Below the pieces are notes generated by a model. That model was not told the DNA's origin. It saw only the letters and a program-made list of their open reading frames with translations, and did not search any database. Shown here piece by piece: positions 1 to 8,693 of a stretch of DNA of 64,000 nucleotides (position 1 is the first letter of the stretch; every line of letters starts with the position of its first letter). The translations under genes were made by a program, and so were the position numbers. The stretch covers positions 1-64,000 of the forward strand of contig NZ_JACXAB010000006.1 in NCBI RefSeq assembly GCF_014699075.1, in the 5' to 3' direction. This DNA is from Microvirga sp. GTDB taxonomy: Bacteria; Pseudomonadota; Alphaproteobacteria; Rhizobiales; Beijerinckiaceae.

Positions 1-79
1 CGCTGCGGAACTCCATGATCGCCCGCTCGACCAGGGTGGTGGCGGGATTGTCGGACAGGCTCAAGGTCACGCGCATCAT
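1..79 (-). CDS. N-terminus of a gene running off the left edge (product uncertain)
   Basis: Reading leftward from ATG codons at 79 or 76, the frame stays open to the window edge, giving only about 26 residues (begins MMRVTLSLSDN, then VERAIMEFRS). The stretch VERAI.E.R is reminiscent of the N-terminus of some alphaproteobacterial GTP cyclohydrolase II (RibA) proteins, but 26 residues are too few to identify it. There is no clear ribosome binding site. The product is a guess; only the open frame is seen. Confidence 0.35.
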   Translation of the reverse strand, partial: MMRVTLSLSDNPATTLVERAIMEFRS

Positions 80-324
80 CGAAAACTCGGGCAAACAGCC
101 TCACATCTGGCAGAGAATCGGGCGTTTCGGAGCCACAGGCCCTTCAAGCCACGCTTTAAGGCTCGTCGCACCCTAGCACAGGCCCTGTCCGATCTCTAAT
201 GCCAGAGATGTGACCCCTGCCATGCGGGATCAACAGGCCGCGATGCAAAGGTATCCTGGCTCGACGGCATAGTCCGCCCGCGCTATCTACCAGCCCCGCT
301 TCCGCAGAACACCGGACAACCTCC
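80..324. other. Intergenic region, probable divergent promoters
   Basis: This 245-bp gap lies between the leftward partial gene and the rightward exported-protein gene, so both promoters should be here. I see no repeat, clear palindrome or small gene in it. Confidence 0.4.
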
Positions 325-1278
325 ATGCTTCTTTCCCGGCTCATTGCCTTCGGCTTCCTTGGACTCGCCACCACGGCCGGCGCCGCCACCCTTGACGGGC
401 TGGCGGTCGAGGTGACGAACACCAGCGAGCCGGTGCTCTGCGCCGAGAAGGACAATGTGGCGATCAACTTCGCCTCGGCGGAGGTGCGGCACTTCCAGAT
501 CGAGGCCGTGCATCCGGCCTATATGGGGGCCCTCAAGCAGGACCGCTGGGAGCCGGACTGGACCGCCTGCGAGGACATTTCCGAGGAGACCTCCACCAAG
601 CCGCACCCGACCATGTCGACCCTCTACGAGGACGGCAGCGTGCGGATCATGGGCCTGTCCTTTACCGAGTTCTGGCGCCCCAGCGACGTGACGGTGACCA
701 TCGGCGCACGAGTCGAGCGCAACATCCACCTGCTCCAGCTGCTCAAGAAGCGCGGCGACAAGGCCGTGGAGGTGCTCGTGATCTATCCGGGCGACGGCTA
801 CTGGCGCATCAAGCCGCTTCCCCCTGAGCATCTCGACTGGACCTCCTACGGCTCATCCTTTCTGGTCGGCCCGGTGGAGTTCGATCAGCGGCCCGTGGTG
901 AACCTGAAGGACGTTGCCTTCGATCCGGCAACCATGACCTTCACGCTGACGCTGGCCAAGGGCGGCAAGGCAACCGTGTCCATGAAAGCGCTCAACGAAG
1001 AACGCATGACCCTCGACGTCGCCTTCGATCAGGCCGTCTCCGGGCTGCCCTTTGCGGGTTTGCGGTCCATGTACGTGACCGAGTTCAATGCGGACGTGGC
1101 CCGCGTCGCCGTGCGGGAGGAAGGCGCCCGCTCCTGGCGCGAGGAGATGATCATGAATTTCCGGGGCGGCAAGGCGACGGATGCCTGGATGGGCCGGCTC
1201 GTTCCGTCGCGCCACAACACCAGCGCGCCGGACATGATGTTCAACCGTTTCCGCGCGCAGCCAGCCGCTTCCCGCTAA
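325..1278 (+). CDS. Exported hypothetical protein
   Basis: A 317-residue protein I do not recognise. The first ~20 residues form a Sec signal peptide (hydrophobic core, then TTAGAA as a plausible signal peptidase I site), so the mature part is probably periplasmic. The rest is soluble, rich in beta-type sequence, with no transmembrane helix and no motif I can assign. A start at 325 gives the signal peptide directly at the N-terminus. Its last 38 bp overlap, tail to tail, the end of the DMT transporter gene on the other strand, so the two C-terminal coding sequences share DNA. Function unknown; coding status is well supported by length, codon bias and signal peptide. Confidence 0.8.
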   Translation: MLLSRLIAFGFLGLATTAGAATLDGLAVEVTNTSEPVLCAEKDNVAINFASAEVRHFQIEAVHPAYMGALKQDRWEPDWTACEDISEETSTKPHPTMSTLYEDGSVRIMGLSFTEFWRPSDVTVTIGARVERNIHLLQLLKKRGDKAVEVLVIYPGDGYWRIKPLPPEHLDWTSYGSSFLVGPVEFDQRPVVNLKDVAFDPATMTFTLTLAKGGKATVSMKALNEERMTLDVAFDQAVSGLPFAGLRSMYVTEFNADVARVAVREEGARSWREEMIMNFRGGKATDAWMGRLVPSRHNTSAPDMMFNRFRAQPAASR

Positions 1279-2200
1279 ACCGCGCCGTCAGCGCTGATAC
1301 CGCGCGGCCGTCGATGAGGATGAGGCCTGCTGCGATGAGCGCCATCCCGGCGATGTGCCGGGGAGCCAGCGTTTCGCCGAGAACAAGCACGCCGAGAAGA
1401 ATGGCGCTGACCGGAATGAGGAAGGTCACCAGACCCACATTCGTGGCTCCCGCCCGCGCCAGCAGCCGGAAGAAGATCAGATAGGCGAAGGCCGTCGAGA
1501 CGAGGCCGAGGGCCACCATGGACAGAAGAGCCTCTGTGCTCGGCACGCTCAAGGTCCAGGGCTGGTCGACGATCAGCGCCACCGGCACCAGAAGCCCGCT
1601 CGACACCGTCACCTGCCCGGCCGCGGTGGCGAGCGGCGGGATGCCCATGGTCTTGAACCGCCGCCCGAACACGCCGGAGAAGCCGTAGGACAGGGCGGCT
1701 CCGAGAACGGCGAGCTGCGCCAGGATGCTCGCATCCCACGCGGCCATGGCCGCAGCACCGATCATCACGGCCACGCCGGCAAAGCCCACGAGGACGCCCG
1801 CAAATTTCTGAGGCGTGAGACGCTCGTCTTCCGTCAGGTAATGCGCGACGATCACGGTGAAGAGCGGCGTGGTTGCGTTGAGGATGGAGGCGAGCCCGCT
1901 GGCGATGTGGCTCTGTCCCCAGACGATCAACGTGAAGGGAATGACGTTGTTGAGAATGCTCATGCCCAGAAAAGCGCCCCAGGCCTGCCGGGTGCGGGGC
2001 AGGTGAAGCCCCAGGATGCGAAGCACGATCAGCAAGGCCGCCGCTCCCATCAGCACGCGCGATGCCACGATGGTCAGCGCAGGCAGTTCCCTGACGGCGA
2101 TCCCGACGAACAGAAAGGATCCGCCCCACACGACGGACAAAGCGATCAGAAGCGCCCAGTCGGTCGCGGCCATGGTCTTGTGGACGGGTGCTTGTGTCAT
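1241..2200 (-). CDS. DMT-family (EamA) transporter
   Basis: A 319-residue inner-membrane protein of the drug/metabolite transporter superfamily, with about ten hydrophobic segments arranged as two EamA repeats (first about residues 10-145, second about 155-290). Such proteins export amino acids, metabolites or drugs; the substrate cannot be read from the sequence. I place the start at the ATG at 2200 because AGGG lies about 8 bases upstream; the longer frame from 2239 adds 13 residues and lacks a good site. The 3' end overlaps the convergent exported-protein gene by 38 bp. It stands alone, with no adjacent regulator or pathway genes to suggest a substrate. Confidence 0.88.
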   Translation of the reverse strand: MTQAPVHKTMAATDWALLIALSVVWGGSFLFVGIAVRELPALTIVASRVLMGAAALLIVLRILGLHLPRTRQAWGAFLGMSILNNVIPFTLIVWGQSHIASGLASILNATTPLFTVIVAHYLTEDERLTPQKFAGVLVGFAGVAVMIGAAAMAAWDASILAQLAVLGAALSYGFSGVFGRRFKTMGIPPLATAAGQVTVSSGLLVPVALIVDQPWTLSVPSTEALLSMVALGLVSTAFAYLIFFRLLARAGATNVGLVTFLIPVSAILLGVLVLGETLAPRHIAGMALIAAGLILIDGRAVSALTARFSGKRLAARGNG

Positions 2201-2475
2201 TCGAGTGCCCTGCGCTGCCGAATTAAGGGAATGACACAAGTCCAGCCGGCGGGCGACCCGTTTCCTGTGACCAGTCGGGAGCGGATGCAGTGCCGCTGGG
2301 ACGGCATGTACGGAAAGCGCCTGTGCGCCGCAGCCCCGGACTTGTCCACCGGGAAGATCGACCGGCCTGTAAAGGTTTGGTTTACGACGCTGACAACTGA
2401 CGCGGCATCTTTACTCCGCGTTCATGGCTTGGGGGCGAGCGTCTGGCTCATGACCCTTCCTGTATTGCGTAAGCC
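2201..2475. other. Intergenic region between divergent genes
   Basis: 275 bp between the leftward DMT gene and the small rightward gene at 2476. It must carry the DMT promoter. I see no repeat element or conserved small ORF. Confidence 0.35.
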
Positions 2476-2739
2476 ATGAACCCGCCGATGTCTCGTGAGC
2501 CGTCCTACAGCGTACAACCCCAGCCGGTGCGATCGGTGGCCCGATCGAGCTTCTGCGTGATGCCTCACGATCCGCGTCAGGCGCGGACCACCACCTTCAT
2601 CTTCGGCCGCTCGGATTCGCGCTACCGGCCGCTGCTCAACCAGGAGGAACGGGACCGGCTGCACATCTGGGCCATGATCGTCGCCCTCTCGTCCTCGGCG
2701 GCGGGCACGACCCTGCTGCTCACGGCCTTGCTGCACTAA
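2476..2739 (+). CDS. Small protein with C-terminal membrane helix
   Basis: An 87-residue hypothetical protein. Residues 1-65 are polar and basic (an RTTTFIFGRSDSRYRPLLNQEERDR stretch is split here as RTTTFIFGRS then DSRYRPLLNQ), followed by one hydrophobic helix (about residues 66-85, IWAMIVALSSSAAGTTLLLT) that could anchor it in the inner membrane. There is no convincing ribosome binding site before the ATG, and a frame on the other strand overlaps it. I prefer this frame because the tail looks like a real membrane anchor and the stop is followed at once by a palindromic repeat that could end the transcript. Function unknown. Confidence 0.5.
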   Translation: MNPPMSREPSYSVQPQPVRSVARSSFCVMPHDPRQARTTTFIFGRSDSRYRPLLNQEERDRLHIWAMIVALSSSAAGTTLLLTALLH

Positions 2740-2851
2740 AGCATCAGACCCAAAAGTGGACTTGCACTTTTGGGATCCAATCTGATGCTTTCTTCTTGAA
2801 TGAGAGCATCGTGTGACCGGAAAACCGGGTCCACTTTTCCGCACGATGCTC
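2738..2851. repeat. Two-hairpin interspersed palindromic repeat
   Basis: Two adjacent imperfect hairpins lie in the gap between convergent genes. The first has arms AAAGCATCAGA (2738-) and TCTGATGCTTT (-2791) with an inner CCCAAAAGTG/CACTTTTGGG stem. The second (2804-2851) has arms GAGCATCGTG and CACGATGCTC and contains CCGGAAAACCGG and CCACTTTTCCG. The second hairpin recurs in variant form at 4711-4761 and, more diverged, at 20978-21030, so this is a dispersed family rather than a simple terminator, although it may also end transcription from both sides. Confidence 0.8.
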
Positions 2852-2855
2852 TAGA

Positions 2856-4634
2856 TCAGTTCAGCGGCCAGACCAGCATGATCAGCGGGATGCCGACCAC
2901 CACGACGATGATCGAGAGCGGCAACCCGAGCCGCCAGTAATCCCCGAAGCGATAGCCGCCCGGCCCCATGACCAGGGTGTTGCACTGGTGGCCGATGGGC
3001 GTGAGGAAATCGCAGGCCGCACCGATCGCCACCGCCATCAGAAAGGCATCCGGCTTGAAGCCGAGCTGGCCCGCGAAGCTCGCCGCGATGGGGGCCATCA
3101 CCAGCACGGTTGCGGCGTTGTTGAGGAACGGCGTCACGGCCATGGCGGCCACCATGATGAGCACGAGCGCGCCCGTCGGCGGCAGCATGTTGGCGGCCGA
3201 TGACAGCCAACCGGCGATCAGGTCCGTGCCGCCCGTGGTGCGGATCGATTCGCTGACCGGGATCAGGGCTCCCAGCATCACGATGATCGGCCATTCGATG
3301 GTGTCGTAGGCCTCGCGCAGGGTCAGCGAGCCGAACAGCACGAGCAGGACGCCTGCGCCGAAGAACGCGATGGCGACGGGGAGGATGTTGAAGGCGACGA
3401 GCACCATGGTGCCAACCAGGATGACGGCCGGAAGCAGGCTCCTGCGGGCGCTCCCCAGTCGGATCTCGCGCTCCGCGAGCGGCAGGCAGCCGATATCGCG
3501 TAACGTGTCCGGCAGCCGCTTGAGATTGCCCTGGAGCACGATTACGTCGCCGGGCCGCAACGTGATGGTGCGCAGCCGCTCCTTGAACCGTACGCCGCTG
3601 CGGCTCACCGCGATCAGGTTGACGCCGAAGCGCTCGTAGAGACCGATGCGCTCCGCCGACAGCCCGGTCAGGACGGAATTCGGCCCGACGATCGCCTCGA
3701 TGACGCCGATCTCATCCGTGGCCTCGTCGGTTTCCGGCTGGTGGTGTTCGCGACTGAGCTTCAGCCCGGCGCGGGCGACGGCGCTCTCCAGCGCATCCGA
3801 TTCGCCCTCCAGCATGAGCACGTCGTTCTCGCGGATGGTCGCGTCGGGCAGCGGGCTCGAGCTGCGGGTCTCGTTGCGGATGATCGACGCGACCTTGACC
3901 TCGCCGTTGGCGAGCTTGTGCAGGTCCGCCACCGTCTGGCCGACCACGTCGGACTCCGCCGTCACGCGGGCCTCGGTCACGTAATCCTTGATGTCGAGGG
4001 CTGCATCGAGCGAAGCGGCTCCTTTGCGGCCCTGCGGGAGCATGCGGTAGCCGAAGGCCAGGAAGACCACGCCCGCAAGCGCGATGCCGATGCCGACAGG
4101 CGTGAAATCGAACATGCCGAAGGGCTCACCCAGCAGCTCCTCCCTGACCCGCGACACGATGATGTTGGGCGAGGTGCCCACCAGGGTCACGATGCCGCCC
4201 AGCAGCGAGCCGAACGCCATCGGCATGAGGAAGCTCGACGGCGGCGTGTTGGTGCGCCGGGCGATCTGGAACGCCACCGGGATCATCATGGCGAGCGCGC
4301 CGATGTTCTTCACGAAGGCGGACAGCACCGTCACCACGCCCACCAGCACCACCACCTGGATCTGCGTCGTGCGCAAGTATGGCCCGACGTGGTTGAGGCC
4401 GGCTTCGAGAATGCCTGACTTCGCCACGGCCGCGCTGACCAGAAGCGCGCTTGCCACGATGATGACGATGTCGTCGCTGAAGCCCTCAAAAGCTTTGTCG
4501 GCGGGCACGATGCCTACCAGCACGGCCACGAGGAGCGAGAGCACCGCCACGAGATCGTAGCGGAAGCGTCCCCAGACGAAGAGGGCCATCATCCCGGCGA
4601 CGATGGCGAAGGAAAGCATTTGTGGCTGGGTCAT
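2856..4634 (-). CDS. SLC13-type permease with TrkA-C (RCK_C) domains
   Basis: A 592-residue inner-membrane transporter of the ArsB/NhaD/SLC13 (CitT-like) fold. Hydrophobic helices fill about residues 5-200. Two soluble TrkA-C-like modules follow at about 205-285 and 300-385 (patterns such as VASIIRNETRSSSPLPDATI, with DVLMLEGESDALE closing the first and DVIVLQGNLKRL the second). More helices occupy about 395-592, with a GAACDFLTPIGHQ motif near the end that fits the ion/substrate loop of this fold. Proteins with this layout are annotated as anion or sodium/dicarboxylate (or sulfate) symporters; the RCK_C modules suggest ligand gating. Substrate unknown. The gene is monocistronic and flanked on both sides by the same family of palindromic repeat. 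Confidence 0.88.
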   Translation of the reverse strand: MTQPQMLSFAIVAGMMALFVWGRFRYDLVAVLSLLVAVLVGIVPADKAFEGFSDDIVIIVASALLVSAAVAKSGILEAGLNHVGPYLRTTQIQVVVLVGVVTVLSAFVKNIGALAMMIPVAFQIARRTNTPPSSFLMPMAFGSLLGGIVTLVGTSPNIIVSRVREELLGEPFGMFDFTPVGIGIALAGVVFLAFGYRMLPQGRKGAASLDAALDIKDYVTEARVTAESDVVGQTVADLHKLANGEVKVASIIRNETRSSSPLPDATIRENDVLMLEGESDALESAVARAGLKLSREHHQPETDEATDEIGVIEAIVGPNSVLTGLSAERIGLYERFGVNLIAVSRSGVRFKERLRTITLRPGDVIVLQGNLKRLPDTLRDIGCLPLAEREIRLGSARRSLLPAVILVGTMVLVAFNILPVAIAFFGAGVLLVLFGSLTLREAYDTIEWPIIVMLGALIPVSESIRTTGGTDLIAGWLSSAANMLPPTGALVLIMVAAMAVTPFLNNAATVLVMAPIAASFAGQLGFKPDAFLMAVAIGAACDFLTPIGHQCNTLVMGPGGYRFGDYWRLGLPLSIIVVVVGIPLIMLVWPLN

Positions 4635-4710
4635 AGGGAGCGCTAGCGAGAGGAACCGGAGTCCTAACGCGTCACGCTCCTGTTAGTGCCCAATGCTCTC
4701 CTTTTGAGCG

Positions 4711-4761
4711 GCGCATCGTTGGGTGAGGAAAACCGGACCCCACTTTTCCCGCACGATGCGC
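4711..4761. repeat. Interspersed palindromic repeat, single-hairpin copy
   Basis: Arms GCGCATCGT and ACGATGCGC enclose GGAAAACCGGA and CCACTTTTCCCGC, which matches the second hairpin of the element at 2738-2851. Its right end touches the stop codon of the CAP-domain gene, so the hairpin probably also acts as that gene's transcription end. Confidence 0.75.
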
Positions 4762-5225
4762 TATTGCCCGAGAACGAGCGCCCAATAACGGCCGTAGCGG
4801 TTGTCGGCATCCGCGCGGGCGAGGCCGATCCTCCGGGCCTGGGGCATCAGGAGGTTGCTGTTATGGCCGGGGGAGGCCTTCCAGCGGCTGATGGCGCCGT
4901 CGACGGAGTTCTGGCCCGCCGACAGGTTCTCGGCGGAATAGCCGCTGATCCCGTATTGATCCATGCGGCTCACGAAGCTGCCATGGCTAAGCCGGCCCGC
5001 CGCAGCCACGACCCGCGCCTGGTGCTCCGCCGCCTTGTTGAGGCGGGAATCCACCGTCACGGGGCTCAGGCCCTTCGACACGCGATAGGCCGAGATGAGG
5101 GCGGCCGCCTGGGCGGCATCGTTCGTCGAGCTCGCCAGAACCGTATCGGTCGGCGTCAGGGCGGAATCGCCCGCGCAGCCGGCCAGCCCCAGGGCGATCA
5201 CGCCGAGGATGAAAAGAGCACGCAT
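4761..5225 (-). CDS. CAP-domain (SCP/PR-1-like) lipoprotein
   Basis: A 154-residue small envelope protein. The N-terminus is a lipoprotein signal (MRALFILGVIALGLAGC, lipobox LAGC with Cys at residue 17), so it should be lipid-anchored. The remainder is a bacterial CAP domain: the helix with LISAYRVSKGL, the SRLNKAAEHQARVVAA segment, SHGSF, the YSAENLSAG motif and the W.ASPGHNSNLLMP motif near the end are the usual conserved blocks. Biochemical roles of bacterial CAP proteins are largely unknown. The GGGGAAT upstream of the ATG serves as ribosome binding site. It is a single gene diverging from the flavoprotein gene. Confidence 0.9.
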   Translation of the reverse strand: MRALFILGVIALGLAGCAGDSALTPTDTVLASSTNDAAQAAALISAYRVSKGLSPVTVDSRLNKAAEHQARVVAAAGRLSHGSFVSRMDQYGISGYSAENLSAGQNSVDGAISRWKASPGHNSNLLMPQARRIGLARADADNRYGRYWALVLGQ

Positions 5226-5376
5226 CGCATTCCCCTTCGGGCGGCGTTGAGGTGCCGCTCCCCTTGAAAAAAAGCCTTATGGCGTTCATGTGCAGGGGCC
5301 ATGAACCCGATGCCGCTCAATGCCATGTTGCAGCGTGAGGGTCCAGATTCCTCATCAACCCGCGTCAGCTGACCGC

Positions 5377-6648
5377 ATGTCTCCATCCCCAACAGCTCCC
5401 GAAGTCGCCATCATTGGCGGCGGCCCCGCCGGCCTGATCGCCGCGGAGGTGCTCGGGCGCGCGGGCCTCTCCGTGACAATCTACGATCAGATGCCGTCAG
5501 TCGGCCGCAAGCTGCTCATGGCGGGCCGGGGCGGGTTGAACCTCACCCATTCGGAGGAATTGGAGCGATTCGTCGCCCGCTACGCCGAGGCCCGGCCGCA
5601 GCTTGAGCCGCTGATCGGGGCCTTCGCTCCGGCCGATCTGCGCGCCTGGTGCGAGAGCCTGGGCCAGGAGACATTCGTGGGCTCCAGCGGACGCGTGTTC
5701 CCCAAGGCCTTCAAGGCCTCCCCCCTGTTGCGCGCCTGGCTGGGGCGGCTGGACGGGCTCGGTGTGCGCTTCGCCACGCGCCACCGCTGGCAGGGCTGGG
5801 ACGACGAGGGCCGCCTGATCTTCACCGATGCGGCCAGCGAGCCGGTGTGGACCAAGCCCGATGCGACGATCCTGGCGCTCGGCGGCGCGAGCTGGCCCCG
5901 CCTCGGCTCGGATGGCAGCTGGGCGGACCTGCTGGCCCAACGCGGCATCGCGGTCTCGGCCTTACGCCCCTCAAACATGGGCTTCCTCTGCCCCTGGTCC
6001 GAGATCATGCGCAGCCGCTTCGCGGGCGAGCCCCTGAAGCGAATCGCCCTCACCTTTGCGGGCGCCACCGTGAGAGGCGAGGCCACCGTCACGCAGGACG
6101 GCATCGAGGGCGGGGCGGTCTACGCCCTGTCGGCCCGCTTACGCGACGCTATCGAGCAGGATGGCAGCGCCCTGCTCCACATCGATCTGAGGCCCGACCT
6201 CTCCCACGAGGCCCTGCTGAAGAAGCTCGAGACCCCGCGAAAAGGCCAATCCGCCTCCACCTTCCTGCGCAAAGCAGCGGGCCTGAGCCCGGTCGGCATC
6301 GCGCTGCTGCGGGAGGCCTCTCCTGCCTTACCGACGGACCCGGCGGCTCTGGCCCACCTCATCAAGGCCGTGCCCTTGAGGCTCACCGGCGCCAAATCCC
6401 TCGACCGCGCCATCTCCACGGCCGGCGGCGTGCCGTTCAGCGAACTCGACGGGCACCTGATGCTGCGCCGGCTGCCCGGCGTGTTCGTGGCCGGCGAGAT
6501 GCTGGACTGGGAGGCGCCCACCGGCGGCTACCTGCTCCAGGCCACCTTCGCCACCGGCATCGCGGCGGCCAAAGGCGTGCTGGCCTTTTTAAGGATTCCC
6601 GATGCCGCATTGACCTTGGAGCCTTCATCGGCCACACGGCAGACGTGA
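5377..6648 (+). CDS. HI0933/TIGR03862-family FAD-dependent oxidoreductase
   Basis: A 423-residue flavoprotein of the HI0933/BaiN-like family. The N-terminal dinucleotide-binding motif is visible (VAIIGGGPAGLIAAEVL, about residues 10-26), followed by the family signature GRKLLMAGRGGLNLTHSE and, near the C-terminus, the FAD-contacting block with GEMLDWEAPTGGYLLQ. The reaction of this subfamily is not established; relatives are flavin-dependent reductases. I use the ATG at 5377, which puts the GGGPAG motif close to the N-terminus; the longer frame from 5320 adds 19 residues not expected in the family. Its stop TGA overlaps the GTG start of recQ, so the two genes are translationally coupled. Confidence 0.88.
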   Translation: MSPSPTAPEVAIIGGGPAGLIAAEVLGRAGLSVTIYDQMPSVGRKLLMAGRGGLNLTHSEELERFVARYAEARPQLEPLIGAFAPADLRAWCESLGQETFVGSSGRVFPKAFKASPLLRAWLGRLDGLGVRFATRHRWQGWDDEGRLIFTDAASEPVWTKPDATILALGGASWPRLGSDGSWADLLAQRGIAVSALRPSNMGFLCPWSEIMRSRFAGEPLKRIALTFAGATVRGEATVTQDGIEGGAVYALSARLRDAIEQDGSALLHIDLRPDLSHEALLKKLETPRKGQSASTFLRKAAGLSPVGIALLREASPALPTDPAALAHLIKAVPLRLTGAKSLDRAISTAGGVPFSELDGHLMLRRLPGVFVAGEMLDWEAPTGGYLLQATFATGIAAAKGVLAFLRIPDAALTLEPSSATRQT

Positions 6649-8447
6649 TCGATCCGGTTAAAATCCTCCACGACGTGTTCGGCTTCCCCTCCTTCCGCGA
6701 AGGACAGGAGGAGATCGTGCGCGCCGTGCTGGCCGGCGAGGACGTTCTGGCCGTGATGCCCACGGGCGCGGGCAAATCCCTCTGCTTCCAGCTGCCCACA
6801 TTGGCCCGGGAAGGGCTGACCCTCGTGGTCTCGCCGCTCATCGCCCTCATGCGCGACCAGGTGGCAGCCTTGCGCCATTTCGGCATCGAGGCGGGCAGCC
6901 TCAACTCCGCCAACGACCAGGGCGAGAATCGCCGCGTGGTCGACGCGGTTCGCGACCGCCGCATGCGCATCCTTTATGCCTCGCCGGAGCGTCTTGCGAA
7001 CACCAGCACCACTGAATGGCTCGCCCGCTCGGGCGTGAACCTGCTCGCCATCGACGAGGCGCATTGCGTCTCGCAATGGGGCCACGATTTCCGGCCCGAA
7101 TACGCCATGCTCGGCGAGGTGCGCCACCGCCTCGGCAACGTGCAGACCATCGCGCTCACCGCCACGGCCGACGTGGCCACGCGCGGCGACATCATGCACC
7201 GGCTGTTCGAGGAGGAGCCGCGCCTCTTCATCCACGGCTTCGACCGGCCGAACCTGCGGCTCGCCATGCAGTCGAAGGAGAATTCCAAGCGCCAGCTCTT
7301 CGGCTTCCTCGACAAGCACCGCCACGAGAGCGGCATCGTCTATTGCTCGTCCCGCGACGCCACGGAGCGGCTCGCCGATTCGCTGAGCCAGGCGGGCTAC
7401 CGGGCGCTGCCCTATCACGCGGGCATGCACCAGCAGGACCGGGCCAAGAACCAGGACATCTTCCTGCAGGAGGACGGCGTGGTGATGGTGGCCACCGTCG
7501 CCTTCGGCATGGGCATCGACAAGCCGGACGTGCGCTTCGTGGCCCATGCGGCCCTGCCGAAATCCATCGAGGCCTATTACCAGGAGATCGGCCGCGCGGG
7601 CCGCGACGGCGCGCCCGCCGACACGCTCACTCTCTACGGCCTCGACGACATGCGCCTGCGCCGCCTGCAGATCGAGGAGAGCGATGCGGCCGACGAGCAG
7701 AAGCGTGTCGAGCGCCAGCGTCTCAATGCGCTCGTGGCCCTGTGCGAAGCGCCGCGCTGCCGCCGCCAGACGCTGCTCGCCTATTTCGGCGAAACCACCG
7801 AGCCCTGCGGCAACTGCGATTTGTGCATCGACGGCGTCATGTCCTTCGACGGCACCATCGAGGCGCAGAAGATTCTCTCCGCCATCGTGCGCACGGGCGA
7901 GCGCTTCGGCACCGAGCATCTCATCAGCATCTTGACCGGAGAGGCCACGGATTCGATCCGCCGCTTCGGGCACGACAAACTCAAGACCTTCGGCGTCGGG
8001 GGCGACCGCTCGAAGCCCGAATGGCGCTCGCTCCTGCGGCAGATCTATGCCGCCGGCCTGATCAGCCTGGAACTCGCCGAATACGGCCGCTGGACCCTCA
8101 CCGACCGGGGGGTTGCCGTGCTCAAAGGCCAGGAGAAGATCGAGCTGCGCTCCGACGTGCTGATGAAGCCCGCCGAGCGCCGCCGGAGGCGCGGCCGGAT
8201 GGAAGCCGAATCCGTGGTGCCCTCCGACGATCCGCTGCTCCTCGACCTCAAGGCCCTGCGCACCAAGCTCGCCAAGGAAGAGGGCGTGCCGGCCTACGTG
8301 ATCTTTTCCGACCGCAGCCTCATCGACATGGCGGCCAAGCGCCCGGTAACCGTACGCGCCTTCGGCGAGATCCACGGCGTGGGCCAGGCCAAGCTCGACC
8401 GCTATGCGGACGCGTTTCTCGATGTGGTGAAGGCGCACGCGGGTTAA
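6645..8447 (+). CDS. recQ: ATP-dependent DNA helicase RecQ
   Basis: A 600-residue 3'-5' DNA helicase for recombination and repair. Walker A GAGKS lies at residues 41-45 and the DEAH box at 137-140, followed by the AHCVSQWGHDFRPEY block typical of RecQ. The RQC region carries zinc-binding cysteines (CEAPRC ... CGNCDLC), and a C-terminal HRDC domain is recognisable from about residue 520 (AKEEGVPAYVIFSDRSL). The start is inferred as the GTG at 6645, overlapping the preceding stop as GTGA; this gives the usual RecQ length and N-terminus. The frame happens to stay open for another kilobase upstream through the flavoprotein gene, but that extension has no RecQ character. Confidence 0.95.
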   Translation: MIDPVKILHDVFGFPSFREGQEEIVRAVLAGEDVLAVMPTGAGKSLCFQLPTLAREGLTLVVSPLIALMRDQVAALRHFGIEAGSLNSANDQGENRRVVDAVRDRRMRILYASPERLANTSTTEWLARSGVNLLAIDEAHCVSQWGHDFRPEYAMLGEVRHRLGNVQTIALTATADVATRGDIMHRLFEEEPRLFIHGFDRPNLRLAMQSKENSKRQLFGFLDKHRHESGIVYCSSRDATERLADSLSQAGYRALPYHAGMHQQDRAKNQDIFLQEDGVVMVATVAFGMGIDKPDVRFVAHAALPKSIEAYYQEIGRAGRDGAPADTLTLYGLDDMRLRRLQIEESDAADEQKRVERQRLNALVALCEAPRCRRQTLLAYFGETTEPCGNCDLCIDGVMSFDGTIEAQKILSAIVRTGERFGTEHLISILTGEATDSIRRFGHDKLKTFGVGGDRSKPEWRSLLRQIYAAGLISLELAEYGRWTLTDRGVAVLKGQEKIELRSDVLMKPAERRRRRGRMEAESVVPSDDPLLLDLKALRTKLAKEEGVPAYVIFSDRSLIDMAAKRPVTVRAFGEIHGVGQAKLDRYADAFLDVVKAHAG

Positions 8448-8457
8448 GAACAGATAC

Positions 8458-8693
8458 ATGCCGTCATCCCGGACGCCAGAGGCGATCCGGGATCGCTTTC
8501 AGAAGAGGGCTCGGCTCTCCCTCTCCCTCAGGGAGAGGGTTGGGGTGAGGGGTTACAGTCTCATCCGGAGAGGCCTCTAACCCCTCACCCGCGCCTGAAG
8601 GCGCGACCTCTCCCATAAGGAGAGGTATTCCCGCGCCACACTCGTCCAACGATCCCGGGTTCTGCTCCGCAGCCCCGGGATGACGCTAGATGG
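8458..8693. repeat. Mosaic of intergenic repeat units
   Basis: The region between convergent recQ and the oxidoreductase gene is filled with repeat-like units. GTCATCCCGGACGCCAGAGG with GATCCGGGATCGCT recurs with few changes at 14026-14062. A large inverted pair (CCCTCTCCCTCAGGGAGAGGG with GGGGTGAGGGGTTA against CCCCTCACCCGCGCC and GACCTCTCCCATAAGGAGAGGT) follows. A closing CCCGGGATGACGC unit mirrors the opening one. No coding sequence is apparent. Such mosaics are common in Hyphomicrobiales genomes and may fold in RNA as long hairpins. Confidence 0.7.

Noticed and set aside
2422..2844. 140-codon minus-strand frame over the small membrane protein and repeat
   Set aside because: It reads through the palindromic repeat and has a composition typical of shadows; the plus-strand frame ends in a credible membrane helix.
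5649..6644. Continuous frame joining a 332-residue extension to RecQ
   Set aside because: The extension lies in the wrong frame of the flavoprotein gene and is Arg/Pro-rich; RecQ has its expected length from the GTG at 6645.
6528..8459. 643-codon open frame antisense to recQ
   Set aside because: Covers recQ motifs on the other strand and has a low-complexity translation.
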